Shown here piece by piece: positions 33,901 through 45,900 of a stretch of 64,000 nt of DNA. How positions within the stretch are numbered: the stretch's first letter is position 1; each line of letters opens with the position of its first letter. Source of the stretch: Trissonchulus latispiculum (taxonomy: Eukaryota; Nematoda; Enoplea; Enoplida; Ironidae); the NCBI GenBank assembly GCA_030248195.1, contig JASAND010006683.1:26689-90688 (forward strand), in the 5' to 3' direction. A model generated the notes under the pieces. The model saw only the letters and a list, made by a program, of their open reading frames with translations, was not told the origin of the DNA and ran no database searches. The translations under genes and the position numbers were made by a program.

Positions 33901-36900
33901 GAACTAGTGAAAAATACTCCTGAAAAGTTATTAGTAAATTGTCATAAAAACGTGAATAATTACAAGTAAGGAGTAATAGTTTCATTAGTATTTTATGAAA
34001 CGCAAATGTCACGACTCATGACACTGCTGACACATTACTAATGACAATTCACGAGTAATTACTCCTTACTTTTATGCAACGGGGCCCAGACCTTAAATTA
34101 TGCTGCCGAGTCGCTGGGCCTAATGCACTAATCCGTGCTACTATGGCATTCCAGTGGCGTAGACGTGTGCTGGATTGTGGATTGATGGCTCCCTATATGG
34201 ACTTATCCGCCTGCCGCCAAAATAGATAGATAGATAGAAGAAGAGTAAAGGAGATTAGATAAATTTTAACCTATCTGATGAATGAAGAATTGATAAACTT
34301 AGCTTCAAAAAATACTGATACCACAGCATTATGCAGCTGGAAAAACTTAATTCTTCGTGAACTAGGAGACAAAATTACACCAACTTCGTAAATCTAGCGA
34401 AAAGACATTTACTGATTTGGCAAATATTCTTAGCTGTTAACATTAACGCTTAGTGATAACGTTAACATACCTCCCGTAAGCTCCAAGACACCCTGCAACC
34501 ATTTTCAATTCCATTCACGTTCTAATTCAAACTTTCTTCTAACCTCCGTAAACCCCCCCCCACTACGGTCTTAAGCAGCACATTGTTTACAAACTTTTTC
34601 TTTGCATCCAGTTTCCAGCTGCCGTCCTTTTCAATGGAGCCACTTCTGACAGCCGCAATGACAGTTGTGGAGGCGCCGCCCACTTTGGCCGCTGCGGCTC
34701 TGGCCTGTTTCTGCTGCAGCCAATTGGCCCGCTTGTGTCCGGTGGCACTGCTCCATCCATCCCCGGCTGCACCGCTATCCGCTACAGGAGATAGCTGTGA
34801 CCTACAAAAGTAAACAAAATTCAAAAAAATTAGTATGAAAAAATGCGTAGATACATAGGCTAGCTAGAAAATGCTCTTGTGTAGCAACAGATTTATAAAC
34901 TGACACATAGATGTATCAGTCCAAAACGTGGACGGACATAGAGGCAATGTCGCAGCCCAGCCCATGTCTTTTAAAACATATTACGTATTACATATTTTAA
35001 GTTCAATCATTGCCCAGGGTATTTTACGGCCCTCCTCCTAATCGAGCCCCCCGAAATTATCTTTTCCCAAAATCCCCCCTGCCGGGATTTTTGTTCCGCC
35101 TGTATGATCTTAGGAGCCCAAATGTTCGTCCAAAATAGGCAAATTTTCAAAACTATTTTCGACTTTGCCGAAGATTTTTTCGTAAAAATTAAATGTCAAT
35201 TTTTAGGCTAAATTCAAACACTTTTTAGAACATTTTCACTTTCTCCATGCAAAATAAGTCAACAATACTAATTCTTGGCTCTTTTTACAAAACTCCTCCC
35301 GAGCCAGGGCGGGTCCGAGACTCCTCCCCCCTCCCGAAAAAATCCCTAGTCAAACATAAACAACATTCGTGGCCAAATCAGGAGGAAAGGCTGACAAACC
35401 ACTTACCCAGCCCAACTGGACTTCTGGGCAGAAAGTGCCGCCTTCCCAGTTCCAGTGAGGGTGGTCTGGGCAGTTGAACGAATGCCGCCATCTAGACTAG
35501 CCGAAACCTTTGATGTTGCCGACGACATCACCACCGTGGTACTGCCAACACTGGAGGAGGAGGTGGTGGTCAGGGCATTCACGGAACTGCTGGGAGGACC
35601 ACCCACAGAGGGATGGGAGCTGATAGTGTTGTGTTTTTGCTGTTGTTGCTGCTGTTGTTGTTGTTGTTTGCGATTTTCCTTTCGTCTTGCTTCACGTTCA
35701 CGAATCTGATTTGTAGCCGATGCGGCCGATGATTTCCCACCGCTAAAAAAATAACGGTACTCACATACTGTAACAAAGCAGCCTGCGACTTAGTTCAACA
35801 GGAAGTTAAAATTAAATTTTTCCTTTTAAATTACCATCATTATAGAACACCATAAAACACCACAATGAAAAAACATCAGAAAAATACACACTTATATTAA
35901 GAAGGGTACTTCGAGAAGGTTATCTAACAGAATCATTGGAAACGCGAACCTGGTGTCCTACAACTATTGTCCACTCACCCCGCAGTGACCTTGCTGCATG
36001 TATGCATGCGTATAGCCAAAGTGCAGATGTAGTACATTGTTGTGTAGGTTGGGACGCGGCAATAAGGAACTGACCAAATGCAGAGCAAACTATAATGCTG
36101 TTATTAATTAGCTTAATGTGATTTGCTCGCAACCCAACATCCCAAAGCCAAAATACAACACACGTATACGCCCAGGCGCGTAGCCAGGGGGGGGGAGGGG
36201 GGCATGTCCTCCCCGAAATCAGAGACGAAAGAGAAAATTTTAACACCAAATCAGAATTCTGATCGATATTTCCAAAAAAATTCGCCTGCGGCGCTAATTT
36301 TCCACGAAAATACCACAAAAATAGCAGCATGCACTTGAAACCGGATTCTACAGGTTCCGATTCAACACTAATTTCTGATAAATTTTGGCTTGCCCTCCTC
36401 CGAAATTTTTTCTGGCTACGCTTGTGTATACGCTTGTAGCTAAATAAATACGTACCTTTGCTGGGCATTCATTTGACCTCTGGATCCTGCAGCCGCAGAA
36501 CCCTTTGAATTACGTCCACCGGCCGCTGCAATCTCCCTTCTCGAGGCGGCCGTGGTGGCGCCGGAAGAAGCGTTAGACGGGCCAGGCGGTGACACTGACC
36601 TAAGATAGCGTTCGGGAGAGGCTGATTTTGACGTGTCAGTGGACAGGGGCACGGAGCCCGACTTTGTGGTGACATCTTCCGGGCTGCTTTCCTTGCCGCT
36701 GCCAGCACCGACTCCATGGTGACCCTCTGTTGCGGAAGGATGGAGACTGGAGAGGGCCGGGACCCGCATATTGTCCGAGGGAATATCTGGAAAAGAAATG
36801 AAAATGAAAAAATAGGCTGAGCATTAAATCAAAAACGTTATCTGAGAACGCCACCGATCAAAGCAAAGTGGATGCAAAAATTGCGTCAAAATTATGTGCA

Positions 36901-39900
36901 TTGTTCTGCATAGACTGAGTATGCATCAAAATACATCACACACACAATTTTCAAATAATTCAGATAATTAGTAATTCTAAAAGACGTTACCAAATAACGA
37001 GAATGCAATAGTTAATCTTAATTATTTAATTAATTATTCAAGTCTAGAAACCGATAAAAGACGTTACCATCTTCGTTCGCGTCATCGTCCTTATCAAGTT
37101 TACAATCACAATCATCCTGTGACCTGCAACGAAAAGTATAGTATGCAAATTAAATTCTACACGAGGCATGTATGGTGATAGCTGTACTTGCTAAAAGTGT
37201 TCACTGAATAAAGTTATCCACACAAGCAGTGACGCACATAGAAATTCTTTTCGAGAGAGGCCTCCAAAGCAATTGGGCGTCCAGTTGAAAAATCCTTGAA
37301 AACGAAAAAAACTTGCTATGGCAAGGTCTAAAAAGCTAAAACATTAAGTGAAAGTAAGGAAAAATAGAGTCAATTTCGCACACAGAAGGCGAGATGGTTT
37401 TTTTTTAAAATGTATCAATATTTAAAATGGGTAAATAAAATTTTCCTTAACGTTTCTTTTCAAGCCCCCCCCCACCTTTAAGTGCGCCCCGGCACACAAG
37501 TATTACCAAAATCTAAAACCACGCATTCAACACTCAGTAAAGTTATAAGTAGTTAAAACAACGGGCCCCCCCGCCCATTTTATTAAAACCGCACTTTTGG
37601 GCAGCCTCTTTCTCCTTTCGCTGCTGCTGCTTCTTCTGCTTCTTCTTGTCCTTCTGTCGCTGTTTGGCGATCCGCTTGTGCTCCAGCTGGGCCTGTTCCT
37701 TCTCAATCTCCATGAGGAGATTCCGGGCATTTTTGTTGGCCTCCGCGGCCTGGCGTTCCTTGGCTGCCACGATGGCCTTCAGACACTCCTTGCACTTGTT
37801 TTCCAAGTCCTAAAGGAAAAAGGCAAAAAAGCATAAAAACATAAAATATAGATATAAAAATTAAGAAAAACTACAAAAACTATACAAAATTTAAGTTTTC
37901 AGGCAACCACCGCCTTTCCTGTTCTGCCTACGCAGACAGCAGACGGGCCAGCGTAAAACTCACACGTTGGTTACTGGCAATCTTAGGAAAAGATACGTCA
38001 ACTTTCCTATTAGCTTCAACTATCAGAATTCACAAAACCTTCCCAAATCTCAGCACGTTGGATGTAATTAGCCTGCAGACACTGCACACTGACGCTAGTC
38101 ATACTCTTATGTATTATGTACTCTTGCTATCATGTAGTGTACCTTTTCCGTTAAAGTGGCAATGTATCGTTCACATTCCTGATCTGAGGGTAACTGATTG
38201 ACATTTCGGACAAGCCATTTGACCACCTTGGCATGGCCCTTTCGAAAGGCAGCCATCAGCGGGGTCACCTTTCGATTGTCCTGAGCGTCCACGGCCGCCC
38301 CGTGACGAACCAACTCCTGGACCACGTCCAAATGACCACCTAAAATATATAACAGAAGGTTGATAAATGGAAAAAAGACGTTTTGGATTCAACCAAATAA
38401 TCATTATCCGAGCATTGCAACCTGCCCATATCAAATCCCGCCGTTTTATTGAAAAATCGTGCGGTGGATTTTTTGTAAAACTGTCGAGGCACAAAACCTT
38501 CTGAACTGTTTCAGACACTGTTTTTTGTGTTTTCGCACTTTTTTTAAAAAAACACACAAAATTTTAAAAAACACACTAAAAAGCACACTCAAATTTTCAC
38601 CTGAAGGAGCGAATTTTTATTGATTTTAAGCCCAATTTTAAGTTTTTCCAAAAAATTTTGCGCCTTCGGCGCACATATCGTCAGTATATCTATGTGTTTA
38701 CTTCTGTTTGTTTTCGTCTGGGCATTAGTTTTCGTGTAGCCTTCATTATTCTAAGCAACGGTGTCATTAGGGACTGTATCGGCATGTTATTCTATGAAAT
38801 TACGTTTCCAAATTCTGGAAATGACTGGAATAAAATAAACTGTCGAAAAGTAAAAGTTTTGACGAATTTCTGACCGAAATTTCCAATTTTCCTAAAAATT
38901 CTGAACGTCTGGGGGGCTCCGCCCCCCAGACCCCCATTATAGCGCAAAAAGAAGTCTTCAACGCAAACATTTAACGTTCAGAACATTGAAATATCGTTTA
39001 TGAAGACTAAAAATGCAATATGTTTTGTATTTCTTCTGTAACCCGCGAACAATGCTAAATATAGTTTAAAATGCTGTAAAAACCGTTAAAAACGTGTTAA
39101 TACTGCAAAAAGCAAATTTCAGGAAAAACACAGATTTTAAAAAAACACATTTTCTTAAAAAACACGCTAAAAAGCACAGGTAAAATTTTGAAAAAACCCT
39201 GGTTTCAGACACCAAAGTACAATACAGTGAGTCCAAAAAGTCTAATGCAACAAAAGTTAACGTTAAAATCTCTGCTTTCACTTTTTTCTGCTAAACATGA
39301 CCAAAACAAGCGAAAAATGCTCGCTTAGAAATTCACCTCTGCAAACACTAGCCAAGAGGTTAGAGCTAAATAACTACTACTATGCATTTCTTTCTGCGTA
39401 AATGTACCATTAGCAGCCAGCCAAAGGGGAGTGTTTCCCTTCTTATTTCGTACGTCCACTGTTGCACTGTTGCGCAGTAGGAGGTCCACAAATTTGCAAT
39501 GGCCCTTGTCAGAGGCAATGGTAAGGGCGGTATCCTTTGATGTAGGGACAGGGACAGCGTTCACATCCGCACCATACTGAATCAGCACTTTACCCACTTC
39601 CACATAGCCCCCCGAGGCTGCCTCCATCAGAGGGGTTAGACCAGTCTACAATAAAACAATAAACGTGAGGAAATAAAAATATTAATGATTAACGCTGATT
39701 ACTAATATACGTACATCATTAGTACTAATACGAATTAATATACATCAATCAATATTAATAATATAACAAAAGTTGTTAATTCAAAAATTTGAACAGGCCT
39801 GTAAAACGCATTACTAATTCATTGGCACTTCAGTTTGGATACGAACTCCTTCTAGCTTGATGCGGCTATAGCCTCAGAAGCTCAGTTGGCAGAGTGTCGG

Positions 39901-42900
39901 AGCGTTAATCCGGGGGCCAATGTTATCAAAATTGGGTTGAGTTCAACCCGGGTTGAACCCATTTTTGGGTTCAACCCTAAAATTTTAGGGTTGGCTAAAC
40001 CCCGGTGCTCAACCCAATGTTATCAAATATTTTGGGGTTGACTTAACTTTGCCAGCGTTAATTCGGTTCAACTCAACCCAAATTTCAATCCCAACCCTGT
40101 TTTTTTCAACCCCGGTTAATTCAACCCGGTTTTGATAACACCGGGGTCAAAGTTTTTAACCCAATCTCAACCCAGGTTGGGGTTTCAACCCGGGTTGAGA
40201 TGTTTGATAACATTGGCCCCAGAAGTCTTGGGTTCGAATCCCACCCGAGGCCCGAATTTTTCGGGTCTGCGGTGCTGAAGTGGCAATTTCATTTCTTACA
40301 TTACAGCTTACGTAAATTACGTACCTTAGCCCGATGTTCAACATTGGCACGATAATCAAGCAATAGTTTCACAACTTCATGCCTTCCTTGAAAACAGGCC
40401 AGGGTAAGGGCAGTGTTACGATTGGTTTCAATCTAAAACAATATCAAGAGGAAAACTACAAACATTCAAAAAGTACACATCTACGTACGTTACAAAAGCT
40501 GACAAAAGAAAGGAAACAAATTAAGCAACCAAGCGTTCAGTACAGTTACTATGGTCTACCTGTGCATTAATATCTGAGCCCTTTTCCAACAGTAATTTCA
40601 CAGCAGTAGTGTGTCCATTCATAGCAGCCAACATAAGGGGCGATATACCAAGCTTGCTCCCAGTTCTTAAACAATAACCCTTCATTAATTAATTACTTTA
40701 CATTAATCTTTACACTAATTAATTACCAATTAATCCAATATCAGGTCAATATTTTCATAAATTTAGACTGACCACCACAATTGACTACAACTTTAATATT
40801 ATTCAAAAGAACACAAAATTAGAAAATTATTTCAGATATTTTGATAACTTCAATTACCAAAAATCTTATTTGCAACTCAATCTTGTATTAATTTTTAACT
40901 AAAACAGATAATTTTAATCCTGAATCCAACCTGGAATTAATTTCAGCCCCATAGGACAACAGTAGGCTGATGATGTCCACATAGCCCCCAGAGGCGGCCA
41001 AGCTTAACGGGGTATAGTCACTGGCGTTACGATGCTCTTTATGGGAGCCACGTTTCAGCAGGATATCAACCACCTAAATAGAACAAGAAAACCAAAACTA
41101 TTTTTATGTCACAAAAATTAAAAAATAAGGCCTCTTTCCTGTATCAAATTTTTTTAAAAACAAAATTAACAGAAAGAAAAAGAAAGAAAAAGAAAGTTTA
41201 CTTCTTTTCGACCTCCAGAGCACGCCAAGGAAAGCGCAGTATCCTTGGTTCTCTCCGACTGTGCCTCAATATCTGCTCCACTGTCCAGAAGCAGCTCCAC
41301 CACAGGACCGTGTCCTGCAGTGGCGGCCAGCATCAAAGGAGTAAATCCTAAACATTGAAACATTAAATGTGAACTTTTGAAAAAGTAGACATATACTACA
41401 AAACATAAAATCTTTAAGCCATAATCATAAAGCCTCTAGACCAAATAAAAATGCTATTTCGGTAAAATTCTACCCTCTAGAAACTCCTCAATTCCAAACA
41501 TTGGTCCAAAAGTAGCTCTAAGTTCTACACCATCCGAACCGTCATGAAGCCAGTTTAGATCAGAAGAAAGGCAGCAATCGCAAGCGCTCGCAAACTGGTC
41601 GGCACGCCAGCCTTATGCCACTCCCTATTGAGTGATCTAACAGCTAATTATGGCAATAAACTTTAGGTATACATGTTTTATAACATTGATGACTAAAGAC
41701 ATCAGAAAACCTTCTGCAGAATTTTTCATACGTACCCTTCTTATCTCTATGCTCAATGTCCGCTCCACGCTGAATCAACAGCATGACCAGTTCATCATGG
41801 CCGCCGGCCGAGGCCAACGTCAGGGCCGTATCATGATTGGACTCTGTCTGAGTGTTCAGGTCCACAGAGACGGCAGCCGGTGCAGCAGGGGGTGGAGGTG
41901 GCATGGAGCCCGGAGGATGGGGGGCGCCTGGGGGTGGGGGTGCCCTCAGGGGGACTCCACCACTCCCAGGTGCCTTCGGATGCATGGGTGGTCCGGGTGG
42001 AGGCAGCTGGGCGGCAACACCTGTTGGTGTGGGCAACAGGCCCGCTGGGCCTGCGGGTAGCGGCGCCTGCACTCCACCAATATAGGGTGCGACACCCATG
42101 GAAGTTTGTACAGATGTGGCTGAAAGTATCAAGTACAAAAATAGATACAAACATATAGATCTGACAATGGACAATTATAACAAAAAAAGATGCACAATAA
42201 TAAACGCTAAAGAGATCTAAATCAAAGGTGGAAGGTTTCGATCTCTCCTTTAATATGGATATACTTCTTCGAGTCACACAGGTGCTGTCGTAGTGACATT
42301 TTTGCTTTCATTTCTTGCAACAGTGGCCAACACTTCCACACCACAATTCCAAAACTATGCTCAACTCAAACAATTACCATGGTTATAAACAGTAGAGTAA
42401 AATTCAAACAGTAATCCAAGTTTTTATTTTGCTGTACTTACTCCCCCACCCACCCAGTGTTTGCAACCTACGTACATGACAGAAAGCTAGCATAAGCATT
42501 TTGAGAGATAAGATCGCCCGCTTGAGCCGCAGCCGCCAGAATGGTCGGATCACAGGGAGGTTGCCCAGTGGCGCTGCCACCCAATGCCTGATGCTGGTGT
42601 GCTCCCAGTAGGGCAGCGTTCAGGGCGGCCTGATCATAGGCCGGCCCAACGGCGGCGGCCGAGCCAGGAAGGGCCAGCCGGGCCGCCTGCAGGAGCTGCT
42701 TGCCCGGACCGGTCGGGGACTCGACACTGCCCGTCCCTGGGCCTCCAGGAGGACTGGGAGGTGGATAGCCACCGGCGCAAGGAGAAAAAGTTGGTGGTGA
42801 GGCCAGCAGTTTGTCCGCTGCATCTCCCCTGGGCAGTTCCAGACTGCCAGTACTGTCGCCGGCAGCCTGAATCAGACTATCATCCGGCAGCAGCTCTTCC

Positions 42901-45900
42901 GATTCCACCTCCTCCTCCTCTTCCTCTTCTTCGAGACTGGGCGACTCGGGCGATTCGGGCAACTCTTCGGTTCCATCAGGTAGTTCCTGGAAAGCAAAGG
43001 AAACGTCATAGTCAGTGATGTCCCCAAGAGATTTGCAGGGCAACAGTTGTTGTTGATGGGTTGCTTAGTGGGGCTGTGCCCATATTAAATCAATCACAAC
43101 CTAGTCCTCCTGTGTTTTTGAACCTAGTACGTCATATTACACATTTTTACACTGGTCCTCTCTTTTACATTAATTTTATTTATTTTTGTTCCTTTATTTA
43201 TAGGAGGACCGTTTTATTATCTGTTAAGTTTTGTAACAAAACGATTTTAGACCTGAGACATTACGGCTAAGTTAAACAATTTGTAAAATTTTTAACCAAG
43301 CATCCTTAAACTTTTGCAATTTCTGGACACATCAAAATGACTAGGCGTGCAAAAACTGCAGACGCAGGGAGGGTTGCACGCTTCTATGATTTAGTTTGAA
43401 ATAATTAGTTTTAATTAATTTAAAAAACTTGAAAACTATATATACAAAAAGTTGTGAAAAAATTCCCCAACATTACCAGCGGGCCGGTGCTGCCAGTCCC
43501 ACTTTCAGTTGACAGTAGTTGACCTGACATAAATTGTTGAGAATCATCAAAGGAACTGGACGGTGGCTGCGGCTGTAGTCCTGAGGAAGCCACAATAGGC
43601 AAGGCCAAGGCCCCCGTCTGTGGAAAGAATTGCAGTGCGCCGGGGCCATGTCCCATCTGAAATAATAGAAATGTAACAAGACAGATAACAAAAAATGCTC
43701 CTTCGCCGCAAGTAACATACGTGAGTTTTCGGAAGGCACATTGGACGCTACAGTGAAAGAAACAAGAGTCCACCTGTAAAATACGTGTCGAATGTGGGAT
43801 GTTGTAACAAATGACAACAAGCTGTATATAAAAGCCTAACACGAGTCTGCCAATGAGGTTCATATTGGCAGTTTTTGCTTCGTTCTTTGAAAAATGTTTT
43901 GTTGCTGACGGCAGCCCAAGCCATGTTCTGTAATGTTATTAGGGCACAATTTGTTAGTGAGCCATCCTCCCCTCATTCGACAAGTTCAAAATTAGATGGG
44001 AGAAAGCTCACCTGAAGAACAAAACCAGTTACAAAGTCACACAAACAGGTCAGAGCATACGTATATAAGAGACTTAACAGAGATACGTACCGGGTATTAT
44101 CTTGTTAGAATGGTTTCGTAGCAGTGTCAAAAAATAGTATATAGTCTAGTCTAAGTACGTATATAGTCTTCTAGTCCTAGTTCTTACCACATGCGGTGCT
44201 CCGGCGGCATAAGAAACAGGCAGTGCTCCTGAGCTGACCAGCGGTGAGAGAATGGCAGTGCCACCGGCTCCGTGCTGCTGTTGTTGCTGCTGCTGCTGAC
44301 GAAAAAGGGTGGCTGCCAGTTGCTGCTGTTGCTGCAGATATTGCAGTTGAACCTATGCAAGAAAACCATGAAAATTACGACAGGCAAGTCACAACACATG
44401 AACACTACGAAATTGTCGACCAAAGATTCTTCCGCAATGAATACAGACTGCGCGCAATTTTCCCTTTTAAATTCGTCAATTTACGCCATTTAGTACTCTT
44501 TTTACTTTTTTGCCTAATGTCTACAAACAGGAGATCCAGAGCAGTTTTACCTGGTCAAGCTGAGACACCGACATCAACCCGGCGGTCGACGTGGAAGACG
44601 CCACCGGAAGCGGAACCACCGCAGAGCCACCGCCACCAGAACCGCCGGACGCTGAAGCAGCCGCCGCAGCAGCCGCAACCGCTGCCAGCTGCTGCTGCTG
44701 CTCCTCGGGCAGGCTGGCGGCCAGGGCCAGATAGGAAGACGGCCCCAGGACAGGCAGCGAACCGGCCGGGGCTCCGGCCGGAACCCCGTTCAGAAGACTA
44801 GACGTGCACATCTGCCAGTCACTGCCAGCAGCTGCCTCCAGGCCGCTCATGGAGATGGCGGCCGAGCCCAGAACCGGCGGTGCAGCCGTCAGCGGCAGCG
44901 TCAGTGATGACGCAGCAGAAGCAGCGGCGGCTGCTGAGACGGGTGGAGCCGCAGTTGAAGCAGCCACCACCATTTTGTCCAGAAGCAGTTCCCGACTGGT
45001 ACGCTCCAGTTCCTCATAGATTTCTTTCGTTTTCTTCAGACGATCCAATTCCTACAAGAAAGCAGCAACACAATAAACAAGTAAACATTTGAGATTCCGA
45101 GAAACCAAATGAGTAAAGAGAAATCATTTCAGTAGAATTTTCATTAATAAACCCATACTAACTGCACGGATAAAAGGGTTTTTAACATTCTATGGAGCAG
45201 TGTCAGTAGATACTAAGACCAGGAGCTATAATTTCTAGTGCAGGATAATCTAGCATACTTACATAGACAGAGATAATCTAAGAATAGACAGATTAGGTTT
45301 GTTTTCTACGCCTATTGAATGTCATGGCGGTTAACTCTTAATGCAAGAAAAATTTTGATAGTTTGTTCAGAGCCTTCTCTCTTCAAGAGTTCCCCCCCCC
45401 CCCTCTCAAAAAAACAACCATCTCGGCCAAATAATCTTAGTTTACAAAATACCTTAAAGCAAGCATTCAGCTCTTCCTGTTGCTTTTTCAGGGAGTGTTT
45501 GGTTGGACTGGCCGAGGAACAGGCAACGCTCTGCTCCAGCCGCTGGGTCGCAAACTCAGCGTAGCGCTGAAAGTGGGCCTTCAGGGTTTCCTGCAGTTCC
45601 TGGACCTCGGCTGAGGACAGCTTTTCGCCCGCCTTTTTCAGGATGGCCTTCTGAACGCTCTGTAGCACATCATCAGGCAGCTGGGGCAGCTGGGCAGCCA
45701 CAGCCCCGGCGGCCGTGCCCGCTACCACGCCTGCCCTGTAGGCCCGGCCTGACTGATGCTGCTGTTGCTGTTGTTGTTGAGGTGTCAGAATGGTGTTAGC
45801 TGAAAAACAAACAGAAGAAAAGTATGAAAATATGGGGAAAACAGACATAGACAAGAGAAATTAGCTGTAACCTGGCCTGGCCATGTTATGAAATTCATGT

